Assembly (NCBI RefSeq): GCF_013394655.1
Contig: NZ_CP053351.1
Coordinates: 3,130,501 to 3,194,500, forward strand
Origin: Winogradskyella schleiferi
GTDB lineage: Bacteria > Bacteroidota > Bacteroidia > Flavobacteriales > Flavobacteriaceae
Direction: 5' to 3'
Length of the DNA stretch: 64,000 nt
The notes under the pieces are model-generated. The model did not search any database and was not told the DNA's origin. It saw nothing but the letters and a program-made list of their open reading frames with translations. A program made the position numbers and the translations under genes. Of the stretch, positions 26,232 to 33,891 are shown one piece after another (within the stretch, counting starts at the first letter, position 1; every line of letters starts with the position of its first letter).

Positions 26232-26701
26232 TGAGGAGAGTGTTGGTATTGCTTATTTTTAGAACTACTCATTACCGCAAGTCCAATCACTCCGACAACT
26301 ACGACGCCACCCAAAACATAAACGATGGTAGGAATCCCTTTTTTCTCTTCTTCTGGAACTTCTGGAGCTCCTAAGTCTACAGAGAAGTCTGAAGGCAGTT
26401 CTGTGTTAGTGCCATATCCATCTAAAGGTTTTGGTGTAGTAAACGAATCGATTACTTGACCTATCGCTGTAGCGCCTCCAGCTTCTTTATAAATCTGTCC
26501 TACATCTTTAAAGAACTTTGTGCGCTTTGCTTTGCGCTCTATTCGTTTTGGAGCAGATCTTCTTACCGTTCTTCTGGCGACACGTTTTGCTTTTCGCTTG
26601 GCACGTCTTGCTTTACGTTTCTTTTTATTTCCAAAAAAGTCATCGTAATCCTCATCTTGTAGATGGCGACTTAAAATGCTTTCTGTTTCTCCTAAAATCA
26701 T
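26228..26701 (-). CDS. Very basic protein with C-terminal membrane span
   Basis: A 157-residue protein. Residues 26-65 are almost wholly Lys/Arg/Ala, a nucleic-acid-binding-like segment. Residues 128-146 are a membrane span (IVYVLGGVVVVGVIGLAVM). A basic arm joined to a membrane span suggests a protein linking the genome to an internal membrane, a role known in lipid-containing viruses; here it is inferred. Confidence 0.6.
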   Translation of the reverse strand: MILGETESILSRHLQDEDYDDFFGNKKKRKARRAKRKAKRVARRTVRRSAPKRIERKAKRTKFFKDVGQIYKEAGGATAIGQVIDSFTTPKPLDGYGTNTELPSDFSVDLGAPEVPEEEKKGIPTIVYVLGGVVVVGVIGLAVMSSSKNKQYQHSPQ

Positions 26702-26710
26702 AAATGGGTA

Positions 26711-26938
26711 TTAGATAATTTGCATTATTCTTAAGGTCGAGGCTCCAGGATCGTAGGTGATTTTCTTATAACCTTTACCCACAAAAGGATAACCCTTTGC
26801 TTCGCCTGGAAATAAAACCACTCCATTAACCAAAGCTTTTCCTTCTCCGACGTTTTTAATTGAGGCACTCAAAAACCCATCACTGATTTCTCCTGAGACC
26901 GTGGTGTCTATTTCATTTACTTGTGCTAATATGTCCAT
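26711..26938 (-). CDS. Small beta-rich protein, 75 residues
   Basis: A start at the ATG 26938 (MDILAQVNE) is preferred to an upstream one at 26977, which would overlap the previous gene more. The 75-residue product is beta-rich with Gly turns (GEGKALVNGVVLFPGEAKGY) and no membrane segment. It may be a small capsid or vertex component. No family is recognised. Confidence 0.55.
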   Translation of the reverse strand: MDILAQVNEIDTTVSGEISDGFLSASIKNVGEGKALVNGVVLFPGEAKGYPFVGKGYKKITYDPGASTLRIMQII

Positions 26939-27473
26939 TTTGTAATTTTTTGTTTTGAATGAATTTATAAATCCCAAATCCTGTTACACCTGCAACTCCC
27001 ACGACAGCAATTACTTTAACCACTTTGCTCACCTTACTGTCAGACTTCATTGTCTTTTTACTGGCTTCTACTTGGTTAGCTTGAAGTTGTTTGACTTCGG
27101 CTTTTGCAATAGCAGATAATGGTGTTTTGACAACCGCAGGACTTAATTTTTTAATCAAGTGGCTTATGGGTGTCTTTACTTTGACTGGTGGTTTTTTAGT
27201 TTTGATGACCGCTTTTTTCGGTTGTACCGTTTTCTTACGAATCACAGGAATGGTTTTGACTCGAATAGGCGGTAATTTCATAGGACGACCACGAACTACT
27301 CTGGGACGACTTCTTACAGGTGGTCTGCTTAATTTTGGTTTAGAAGACCGTCTGCGTTTTAAAAGTTTTCGCGTACGGCGTTTCTTTCTGCTACGACGAC
27401 GTCTGCCTCCGAAGTTATCGTAGTCTTCGTCCTGATAAACATCATAATCTGTAAGTGCGTAGGTGTTTGTCAT
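26913..27473 (-). CDS. Arg/Lys-rich protein with C-terminal membrane span
   Basis: A 186-residue protein with an acidic start (YDVYQDEDYDNFGG), an Arg/Lys/Pro-rich stretch at about 22-110, and a C-terminal span (VIAVVGVAGVTGFGIYKFI) at about 154-172. It has the same plan as 26228-26701: acidic start, basic arm, span. It overlaps its downstream neighbour's start by 26 bp. Confidence 0.6.
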   Translation of the reverse strand: MTNTYALTDYDVYQDEDYDNFGGRRRRSRKKRRTRKLLKRRRSSKPKLSRPPVRSRPRVVRGRPMKLPPIRVKTIPVIRKKTVQPKKAVIKTKKPPVKVKTPISHLIKKLSPAVVKTPLSAIAKAEVKQLQANQVEASKKTMKSDSKVSKVVKVIAVVGVAGVTGFGIYKFIQNKKLQNGHISTSK

Positions 27474-27474
27474 T

Positions 27475-28113
27475 TTATCTCGGCATTGGCACCGGTGGCT
27501 GTCCGTAAGGCATTGGTGGACGTCCCGATTTCATTAATACTACCGCTCCGATACCTAAGACGACCACACCGCCACCTATCATTAGCATCATATTGGTTTT
27601 CTTTTTGGCAGCTTCGGCTTTCTTCTTTTCTTCCTCACGACGACGCGCTTCCTCTTGTCTGCGTCTTTCTTCTGCCTCACGACGTTTGCGTTCTTGCTCT
27701 TCGCGCATACGCTGCATACGCATTTCCATATCTCTTTTAGCCGCAGCAGCCTGGGCAGATGCTCTTGCTTGTGCAGTTGCTTGAGCTGCGCCATTATTAG
27801 ATGAACCTCCACGTTTCTTTTTCTTAAAGAGTCCACCTATAATGCCTACAGCACCTTTGGCAATCGCTCCCCAAAATTGATCGTTCTCTTGTGATGAGAA
27901 TCGAGCGATTAAATTTTCTAACGCTTTCGCGAAAGCGTAATCTCCATCTTTTAATAGGTCAACCACCTCATTTACGAGTTGCTCTTTTGATGGTTTACCT
28001 TGAAAGAACACATTGCTTTTAGCAAGTAATTCTTGAACAGGTTTTGGATAATTGAGAACCAAATAAGTAAGGTTGTCAATCGCCTGATTATATTGTGATT
28101 GTTTATTTGACAT
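27475..28113 (-). CDS. Membrane protein with charged coiled coil
   Basis: A 212-residue protein. Residues 1-75 are helical; a palindromic repeat at 27923-27936 encodes YAFAKAL there. Residues 110-172 are a long Gln/Arg/Glu-rich helix, and 174-192 are a membrane span (MMLMIGGGVVVLGIGAVVLM), with a Pro-rich end. The upstream gene overlaps it by 11 bp. No family is recognised. Confidence 0.6.
   Translation of the reverse strand: MSNKQSQYNQAIDNLTYLVLNYPKPVQELLAKSNVFFQGKPSKEQLVNEVVDLLKDGDYAFAKALENLIARFSSQENDQFWGAIAKGAVGIIGGLFKKKKRGGSSNNGAAQATAQARASAQAAAAKRDMEMRMQRMREEQERKRREAEERRRQEEARRREEEKKKAEAAKKKTNMMLMIGGGVVVLGIGAVVLMKSGRPPMPYGQPPVPMPR
27923..27936. repeat. GCTTTCGCGAAAGC palindrome, copy 8
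   Basis: Perfect copy in the coiled-coil membrane protein gene, coding YAFAKAL; symmetry extends to 18 bp. Confidence 0.95.
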
Positions 28114-28744
28114 TGCTAAAATTGAATTTTAAACCGTGTCCGACCAATGCGCCTGCAATGAAAACCACTCCAAAAAGTAGGAGTTCATCTTTAGTCACGC
28201 TGAAGGTTTTATGCGGTTGTGGTTTAGGTTCTTCTTCTTTTTTCTTTGCTTCTTTACGAATGCGCACTTCGTTCCAAACCATTTGCACTTCCTGCGCAAG
28301 ATTCTTGTCATCTGCTTGAGCGTTAGATCGTTTTACGATGGTTTGGTAATAGCGTTCTAAGTCCTTGTCAGAATAGCTCTCAAACTGGTTAAGAAAACTG
28401 ACTTCATCGCCTGTCCCTGAATAATTAGAATGCCCACAAGCTTTGCAGAAATTACTTTCTGTATTATAAGAGTCGTTGCTGCAAGCACCACAAAAGTTGT
28501 CTTCTTTGGGTTGGCTAAGCTTTAAAATGGCCTGCTTATCGGGATGTAATTGTATGAGCTCTTTAATAACTTTACGCCCTTTTTTACGGGCAAGTTCTTT
28601 TATAGCTTCTGCGAGGTGTTTAGGATCTTCGGGCGCTTCAAAACCATACTCAAATAACAATTTTGACACATCATCTGTATTGTGATAGACGATATAATCG
28701 ATTCTATTTTGAGCTAGTGAAGGTGTTTGTTTTGAGTTTTTCAT
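28103..28744 (-). CDS. Zinc-ribbon protein with C-terminal membrane span
   Basis: A 213-residue protein. C85-x2-C88 and C100-x2-C103 (FCGACSN and FCKACGHS) form a zinc ribbon. Residues 20-70 are a helical domain and the C-terminus has a membrane segment (LLLFGVVFIAGALVGHGLKF, about 187-206). No family is recognised. It is the first gene after the hairpin that separates it from the candidate capsid gene. Confidence 0.6.
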   Translation of the reverse strand: MKNSKQTPSLAQNRIDYIVYHNTDDVSKLLFEYGFEAPEDPKHLAEAIKELARKKGRKVIKELIQLHPDKQAILKLSQPKEDNFCGACSNDSYNTESNFCKACGHSNYSGTGDEVSFLNQFESYSDKDLERYYQTIVKRSNAQADDKNLAQEVQMVWNEVRIRKEAKKKEEEPKPQPHKTFSVTKDELLLFGVVFIAGALVGHGLKFNFSNVK

Positions 28745-28760
28745 CTTGTTTTCAATAAGA

Positions 28761-28803
28761 ACAGCCAGAGTTTATGGTTTAGGGGAAAACCGACTCTGGC
28801 TGT
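28761..28803 (-). terminator. Hairpin after the candidate capsid gene
   Basis: An 11-bp perfect inverted repeat, ACAGCCAGAGT at 28761-28771 and ACTCTGGCTGT at 28793-28803, with a 21-nt loop. It lies between the stop of the candidate capsid gene and the next gene on the - strand. The following - strand bases are T-containing but not a clean T-run, so it may be a partial terminator or an mRNA-end stabiliser that allows the capsid gene to be made in larger amounts. Confidence 0.6.
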
Positions 28804-28846
28804 CTGGTATTAGGTACAAAGTCTGGACGAGTTCCTTATTACAGGA

Positions 28847-29758
28847 CTATCGTCTACGACGTCTTACCAATCGAGAAACTGGACGTCTCGCCACCGGTTT
28901 TCTGACTAGTCTACGACGTTTTACAACTCTACGAGTAGGACGTCTCACCACTCTACGTCTAGGACGCACACCTAATGCTGTCGGTCTTTTTCTTCGGATT
29001 AAATCCAACTGTGGAAGCCCAGTGGTACGTGGTGCTCTTGAAAGCTCTGCCACGTTAGTGCCTTTTAAAAGGTTACCCAGATTTGCTCTCGCTTTAATCG
29101 TAAATGTGAATACTGCCGTCACACCATCTTCTACAGATACACGCAGGGAATCCTGACCTGTAACATCCATCTCGAAGTTGTCATCGTCAATGAGTTGTTG
29201 GGTAAAGTTTTGAGGCGAGGTCGCATTACGTGGTTGATACACTCTGGTCGTTTTAGATCCGGAAGCGGTTCTACGATCTATACGTAGCACATTATCAAAT
29301 TGCAGTGCGTTACTCACAGAGTATTTCATTCCCGCAATCTTGAACGGATTTGATTTACTCTCTTCACGTACTTCCTTATGGCTGGACTCTTCAATCTCAA
29401 CGGTTAATCCGTTAGGCTGAGCAGCTTCTGCATTACCACCAAAGATGACTGCCTCTGCACGAGCACCAGACTTGTTAGTCACGACTACCGTAAGGGTTCT
29501 GTCGTTAGGATCTATTTTTCCAATGCTCGATTTTGTATAATCATCATAGGCATCATCGTCGTACTCGCCTTCATCAGCGTAGTCGTCGTAATCATCATAT
29601 TCATCTTCGTACTCTTCGTCGTAACCATCTTCTAAACCTTCAAATCCAGTATCGAAGTCGTCTTCTTCATCGTCGTACATCTCGTCGTTATCGTAGTCGT
29701 CATACTGATCTTCAGCAGCTTCCTCGTAACGCATTAATTCGTCGTTATAATCTTTCAT
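28847..29758 (-). CDS. Candidate major structural (capsid) protein, acidic N-terminus and Arg-rich C-terminus
   Basis: A 303-residue protein in three parts. Residues 1-76 are extremely rich in Asp, Glu and Tyr. Residues 80-245 look all-beta (TLTVVVTNKSGARAEAVIFG, SLRVSVEDGVTAVFTFTIKA), as in jelly-roll proteins. Residues 246-303 are mostly Arg, Val, Pro and Lys. An acidic head with a DNA-binding-like basic tail, own hairpin and a gap before it fit an abundant virion protein. It is too short for a classic double jelly roll unless the basic tail counts outside it. No family match from memory, so the capsid role is inferred. Confidence 0.55.
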   Translation of the reverse strand: MKDYNDELMRYEEAAEDQYDDYDNDEMYDDEEDDFDTGFEGLEDGYDEEYEDEYDDYDDYADEGEYDDDAYDDYTKSSIGKIDPNDRTLTVVVTNKSGARAEAVIFGGNAEAAQPNGLTVEIEESSHKEVREESKSNPFKIAGMKYSVSNALQFDNVLRIDRRTASGSKTTRVYQPRNATSPQNFTQQLIDDDNFEMDVTGQDSLRVSVEDGVTAVFTFTIKARANLGNLLKGTNVAELSRAPRTTGLPQLDLIRRKRPTALGVRPRRRVVRRPTRRVVKRRRLVRKPVARRPVSRLVRRRRR

Positions 29759-29817
29759 TTGTTTTCATTGTTTGCCTGTTCAAAAAACAGGATGATACTT
29801 TTGTTTTGGTGTCCAAA

Positions 29818-29833
29818 AGTGTCTCTAAACACT
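29818..29833. terminator. Short hairpin at the end of the small membrane protein gene
   Basis: The sequence AGTGT-CTCTAA-ACACT, followed on the + strand by ATTTTTT and on the - strand by TTTTGG, overlaps the stop codon of 29832-30002. It sits in the short gap before the candidate capsid gene. The stem is only 5 bp, so terminator activity is uncertain. Confidence 0.35.
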
Positions 29834-30002
29834 ATTTTTTAGTTGGACTTGCAGTTACTGGTTTCTTTGCTTCAGCTAATTTTTTAGCTTTCATTTTTTG
29901 CATCATCGGAGCAATTAAAAAAGTTCCTAATGCGATTCCAGCGACGCCTGCTCCCACACAATACAGAATTGGTGTCCAGGCGATGTCGTTCTTGTTTGCC
30001 AT
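29832..30002 (-). CDS. Small single-span membrane protein, 56 residues
   Basis: The ATG at 30002 (MANKNDIAWTPILY) is preferred to an earlier start because the longer upstream part is Tyr-rich, lies in the divergent gap before the PIN-like gene and has no support. The product is 56 residues with a membrane span at 9-31 (WTPILYCVGAGVAGIALGTF) and a Lys-rich end. Another single-span Gly-rich protein of the virus-like cluster. Confidence 0.6.
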   Translation of the reverse strand: MANKNDIAWTPILYCVGAGVAGIALGTFLIAPMMQKMKAKKLAEAKKPVTASPTKK

Positions 30003-30154
30003 TCGTTTAATTATTGATTGATTTCGTTTTGAATTACTTGGCGAGGTCTCTAAACCTTGATTGACTGCGAAGTTGAGAATGAATGGTAGTTTTTCCGCTG
30101 TCGCGAAAGGGACTTTGGGACGGAGGAAGAAATAATTATATTGCTGATTGTAAT

Positions 30155-31120
30155 ATGGATAATAGTATCTCAAAAAAGAAAATCATCTACCTCGACCAAT
30201 TTGCTGTAAGTGAAATGATGGATAGAAATTCTAATGTTGAATGGAAAGAGATAAAAAAATTATTATTGAAAGCTTACAAAGCTGGTAAAATCGTATGCCC
30301 AACTTCTTCTGAGCATCTTATTGAAACAGTACCTAAAGGTTTTTTAGACGCTTCAGATCACGATGGGTTTTTGAGTAGCCTATCTGATGGTTTAACATAT
30401 AAGTCCGAATTGCTTGTTGTTACTCAACTTATTTCAAGTAGACTAAGAAAAAACAATAAGACACTTAATACTTTTTTTCATTTCAATACAAAAGAAGTGT
30501 TGTCAAATAAAAAGACGTACGATGAACTTTTTACTCATAATATTCAGAGCAAAGAGTTAATGAATTTCGGTGTTAATGACGTTAATCAAATAAGAAAAGC
30601 GGTTGGCAGCAATAGAGTTGATCCTAAAACTAAAAGAACTTTATATTTATTAACCAAAAAACTTACCATTGATAAATTCATAGAACGTTTAGACGATTTG
30701 TTAAAAAAAGGGCAAACCGTTTTAAGGGGAGACCAAATGGGCAATACTAAAATCCCCAATTGGATTGATTCGATAATATGGAGACTTTTAAATGTTCATA
30801 AATTCAAAAAAAAGGATATCATCCATCTAAAAGCCCAATTGAAGAGAACAGGTTTTGATAGTATTCCTACTTTAGATATTCGACACTCCTTAAAAGCTTT
30901 GATTTCACTTTATAACAAGACTGAAGATTTCGGAGACCAAATTGATATATCCAGAATTTCAACAGGATTGCCAATTTCAGATGTTTTGTTTACAGATAAA
31001 AAGCGCAAATCTGAAATAATTGAATTAGAGTTAGATGTAAAGTATAAAACAAAAGTCCTTTCAGGACAACATCAAGATTTTTGTCTTTTTATAGATTATC
31101 TAAAAAAAGAAATAAATTAA
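30155..31120 (+). CDS. PIN-like protein on the opposite strand inside the virus-like cluster
   Basis: The ATG at 30155 (MDNSISKKKIIYLDQFAV) is chosen because the upstream codons are outside a plausible gene start. The 321-residue protein begins with KKIIYLDQFAVSEMMDR, the Asp-bearing first strand of PIN-type nuclease folds, followed by CPTSSEHLIETVPKGF. The end (LSGQHQDFCLFIDYLKKE) may hold later acidic residues. It is the only + strand gene from 17.5 to 45.5 kb and separates the ATPase gene from the rest of its operon. It is probably late cargo (a moron) such as an RNase toxin or anti-phage factor. PIN membership is by the N-terminal motif. Confidence 0.55.
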   Translation: MDNSISKKKIIYLDQFAVSEMMDRNSNVEWKEIKKLLLKAYKAGKIVCPTSSEHLIETVPKGFLDASDHDGFLSSLSDGLTYKSELLVVTQLISSRLRKNNKTLNTFFHFNTKEVLSNKKTYDELFTHNIQSKELMNFGVNDVNQIRKAVGSNRVDPKTKRTLYLLTKKLTIDKFIERLDDLLKKGQTVLRGDQMGNTKIPNWIDSIIWRLLNVHKFKKKDIIHLKAQLKRTGFDSIPTLDIRHSLKALISLYNKTEDFGDQIDISRISTGLPISDVLFTDKKRKSEIIELELDVKYKTKVLSGQHQDFCLFIDYLKKEIN

Positions 31121-31121
31121 T

Positions 31122-32051
31122 CTAAATTGGACTACTCAACCCATCCTCGTGATAACGTAACTTTTCAGAAATCATTTTTACAATAGCCTCGTTCTTAGTT
31201 TTGTAAATGTTATTTCCATCAAAATCCTGTTCGTTTAAAAGCATCTTTACTTTTCTGCTTTCTTCCTGATCGATGAACTTTTTACAAGCTCTTATAAATG
31301 CAGCACGACTGCAACCTTTAATGCGTTGCTCTCGCATATTCACGTACACAAAAAAACTCTTCTGGATTTTATATTCAAGCTCAGTAATCTTACCCATTGC
31401 AAAGGCATTAGAACATAATTCATACTGCTCATCTACGATAAGCTGACCTATGCGTACCATTTGATATTTAGGAATACGCTCTCTATAGCGAGTGACATCA
31501 TCCACTTGATGATGTAAGCGCAACCACGTACAGTTTTGCCATTCAGAGGTTGTGATTTTTGCTACAGATTGGTGTGTAAGCACAATATCAATCCCTTTAT
31601 GACGCACTGTACAAAGTGCACCAATCATAGACTGTCCTTTTGCACCTGTCATATAATGGTCAATATCGTCTAGGACTACGAGACCATTTTTATAGTGTTT
31701 CATAATCTTAGTAATGACTTCTTTCTTTTCGTCATTATCCATAGGCGAACCATCACTATTAAATGGTCTAATTCTGCGTGAAGATACTTTGGTAAGTGCT
31801 TTTAAATGATTTGGGCTTACGGTTCTGAATTGTGGGTAATCATCATCATTAGTGTCAAAAGCTAAAACTTTGCGACCTTTCTTTCCTATCACTAAATGAT
31901 CCATCATATAGTGTTTGATCTCTTGTTTGTTGCGATAGGTTTTACCAACACCAGTTTCTCCACAAACCAGCATAATCATCGGTTGGCGCTCTAAATCTTC
32001 TTTCTTATAGCTTATAGGCTTACGACCTCGATTAGATGTAGTTCCTGACAT
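31122..32051 (-). CDS. P-loop ATPase, probable packaging-type ATPase
   Basis: A 309-residue protein. Walker A is CGETGVGKT at about 30-38, and Walker B GLVVLDDIDHYM at about 124-135. Further on are AKGQSMIGALCTVRHKGIDI and VLTHQSVAKITTSEWQNCT, typical of sensor-1-like strands in FtsK/HerA- and Zot-type ATPases. A ~300-residue ATPase of this type next to a structural cluster is characteristic of non-tailed viruses, where it drives genome packaging. The stop is one base from the stop of the convergent PIN-like gene. Confidence 0.65.
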   Translation of the reverse strand: MSGTTSNRGRKPISYKKEDLERQPMIMLVCGETGVGKTYRNKQEIKHYMMDHLVIGKKGRKVLAFDTNDDDYPQFRTVSPNHLKALTKVSSRRIRPFNSDGSPMDNDEKKEVITKIMKHYKNGLVVLDDIDHYMTGAKGQSMIGALCTVRHKGIDIVLTHQSVAKITTSEWQNCTWLRLHHQVDDVTRYRERIPKYQMVRIGQLIVDEQYELCSNAFAMGKITELEYKIQKSFFVYVNMREQRIKGCSRAAFIRACKKFIDQEESRKVKMLLNEQDFDGNNIYKTKNEAIVKMISEKLRYHEDGLSSPI

Positions 32052-33073
32052 TACGAATTGTTTTGTGGTTCTTCGGCAACATCTATGATGGGAATATCAT
32101 CATCGACTTCTTCGACTTCTATATCTTGAATGGTAGGTTCTGGTTTAATTTCTTTTTCTTTAAATGGCTTTTGTTCTGGTTGCGCTTTAACGCTGCGCTC
32201 TCCCTGCGGTCGTGAATCTCGCACGCTCGATTTCGCGAAAGCGTAATCAGAACTATCTGTATCGTCCTTATTTTCATCTTCCTCCTTAATATCTTCAATT
32301 TCTGTTTCTCCTTTTTCCTGACGAACGATGTCCAGAATGCGATTTTCAAGTAGACTGTTTTCGGCACGTACTTCCATAACGACTTGTGCCTTTTTCATTA
32401 AAATAGAAATAACCGCACCCATTAATTGCTGTTCTGGCGTAAGCTTTTTAGCTTTCTTACGCAGGACTTGAGCGAGTAATGGCCTTAAGAGCGCTTGATC
32501 TTCTTTATCAAGCTTGATACGCTCAACATTTTTATCATTCTGCTGATCTACAACTTGAATGATTTCTTCAAACTCATAGAACTCTTGATGCTTTCTGATT
32601 TTTACGAAATAACCACCGCCAACTGCAAGAACATTGTTAGACATTCCCAATATCGCATCGGCTGCTTGATTTGCTTGTGCGAGCGGTACTTCAAAATCTT
32701 GGTCGGTTACGGTTTCATCAGCTTCGGTATCAAATCCGTTTCCGTTAATTTCTTGTTCTGGAGCATCAAGTGGTTCTTGGGCTTTTTCCTTTTCGACCTT
32801 AGCTTCAACCTTAGTTCTAAAATCGGTTTGGGTGTTTCCACTGCGTCCAGGTTCTAGTTCATCAAGGGTTTTATGCTCTTGTTCTGGTTTCCAAACGTTC
32901 CAGCTTTTTTGTTTTTCTTCATCGGCTTCAACAGGACGCTCGCCACCTATGTCTTTTTCAATTACAGGTTGGTTAAGTGGACTACTATCTTCGTTTTGAA
33001 GTTGTTCAAAATTGATTTCTTCTGGAGTTGCGGTAAGGGCATCTTGTACCTCTTGAGCGATTTTGTCTTGCAT
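32051..33073 (-). CDS. Acidic unknown protein of the virus-like cluster
   Basis: A 340-residue protein, strongly acidic and low-complexity at residues 1-125 and 265-340. The ordered middle is at about 130-260: ANQAADAILGMSNNVLAVGG and KLTPEQQLMGAVISILMKKA. A one-base overlap couples it to the ATPase gene. A degenerate copy of the palindrome (32229-32242) encodes YAFAKS. No family is recognised; it might be a scaffold- or replication-type partner. Confidence 0.55.
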   Translation of the reverse strand: MQDKIAQEVQDALTATPEEINFEQLQNEDSSPLNQPVIEKDIGGERPVEADEEKQKSWNVWKPEQEHKTLDELEPGRSGNTQTDFRTKVEAKVEKEKAQEPLDAPEQEINGNGFDTEADETVTDQDFEVPLAQANQAADAILGMSNNVLAVGGGYFVKIRKHQEFYEFEEIIQVVDQQNDKNVERIKLDKEDQALLRPLLAQVLRKKAKKLTPEQQLMGAVISILMKKAQVVMEVRAENSLLENRILDIVRQEKGETEIEDIKEEDENKDDTDSSDYAFAKSSVRDSRPQGERSVKAQPEQKPFKEKEIKPEPTIQDIEVEEVDDDIPIIDVAEEPQNNS

Positions 33074-33077
33074 AGGC

Positions 33078-33560
33078 TTAGTTCAATTTTGCGATAAAAT
33101 TGATAATGTTGTTTTCGAGGATTTTGAATTTTTCTACAAAAGGCTTGTAGAATTGAGGGATGGAAAGAATCTCATCGCACTTGTGGTAATTGTATAGTAT
33201 GGCACGTTTGGACTGGCTAAAGCTTTCGCCAATCTTTGCATAACTAGAATCTGTATATTTTTTGAGTAAATAATAACAGGACATACGAGCCTCACGATAC
33301 TCTTGAACGCTGCTGGTGTAGAAGTTTTCTTCTTTCAAATCAAAGACTTCAATGCTTCGTGAAATAATAAAAACCAGAAGAAGTTTTACTTTCTCCTTGT
33401 CTTGAGTGGTAAGCTCTGTATTGCTGGTTAAACTATCAATAACCTCAATGGTTTTCTGAAGTCCAAATTTTCCAATTAAGGAATCTATACTCTGCTGTAA
33501 ATCGTGATAATCGTGTGCTGTCTTTTTCATTGGGCAAGTGCCGAATTGTTTGACAGGCAA
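33078..33560 (-). CDS. DnaA domain IV-like helix-turn-helix protein
   Basis: A 160-residue protein. The segment from about residue 88 (EYREARMSCYYLLKKYTDSS, YAKIGESFSQSKRAILYNYH, then CDEILSIPQFYKPFVEKFK) follows the DnaA C-terminal pattern of helix, IG-turn, basic recognition helix. It lacks the DnaA AAA+ domain, so it is a free DNA-binding module, probably a regulator or replication starter for the element. It is the first gene of the cluster's - strand run. M11 (33530) is an alternative start. Confidence 0.6.
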   Translation of the reverse strand: MPVKQFGTCPMKKTAHDYHDLQQSIDSLIGKFGLQKTIEVIDSLTSNTELTTQDKEKVKLLLVFIISRSIEVFDLKEENFYTSSVQEYREARMSCYYLLKKYTDSSYAKIGESFSQSKRAILYNYHKCDEILSIPQFYKPFVEKFKILENNIINFIAKLN

Positions 33561-33606
33561 ACTACTAAAAGTTGTTTTTCAATTTATTTACAAAAAGTTT
33601 ATAGAA

Positions 33607-33631
33607 GATTTACTTTGATGTAAAATCTTTT
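33607..33631 (-). terminator. Inverted repeat between two - strand operons
   Basis: AGATTTAC-TTTGAT-GTAAAATCT is a nearly perfect 8-bp stem with one bulge, just below the stop of the 85-residue gene. On the - strand it is followed by TCTATAAACTTTTTG. It may end the region 3 operon before the virus-like operon starts at 33560. Confidence 0.4.
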
Positions 33632-33888
33632 TAATCAATTTTTTGCAGTATTTGATTTTTAGCTCTAAGGTATAATCTACCGTTCGTTTTCTTGCAAACT
33701 TTTACATTTTCAGCAATAAATTTAGTCCCAAGAGGATATTGTTCTCTAAATTTTTTAAGACACTCAATAACCATTGTAATTGGGACTTCTTGATTTGGTA
33801 ATGGTCTTACACGAATTCTATTTGTTTCTTTATCTAAGAAAGATTCACACTTAATGTTGTCTATGTAATTACCGATTATTAAACTCAT
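33631..33888 (-). CDS. Small unknown protein, last gene of the AlkB-Hsp70-PLD operon
   Basis: An 85-residue protein, Lys/Arg-rich, with no membrane segment or motif I recognise. Its pattern (QEVPITMVIECLKKFREQYP, then GTKFIAENVKVCKK) suggests an alpha/beta fold of the small nucleic-acid-binding type. It starts 3 bp after the PLD gene and is followed by a hairpin, so it appears to be the last gene of the operon. Confidence 0.55.
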   Translation of the reverse strand: MSLIIGNYIDNIKCESFLDKETNRIRVRPLPNQEVPITMVIECLKKFREQYPLGTKFIAENVKVCKKTNGRLYLRAKNQILQKID

Positions 33889-33891
33889 TTT

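Noticed and set aside
27091..27423. 110-codon + strand open frame
   Set aside because: It lies opposite the Arg/Lys-rich gene 26913-27473; the simple repetitive codons of that gene create open frames on the other strand.
27588..27836. 82-codon - strand frame inside 27475-28113
   Set aside because: Overlaps fully with the coiled-coil gene in another frame and has no independent support.
28761..28803. Small RNA gene instead of a terminator-like hairpin
   Set aside because: Only one stem is visible and no promoter precedes it; an operon-internal hairpin explains it better.
29533..30021. 162-codon + strand open frame rich in His and Arg
   Set aside because: It is the reverse of the Asp/Glu/Tyr-rich N-terminus of 28847-29758; no start context or motif.
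17527..33560. Tailed (Caudovirales-type) prophage
   Set aside because: No large terminase, portal, prohead protease, tail tube or tape-measure gene is visible; the ATPase is short and of another type.
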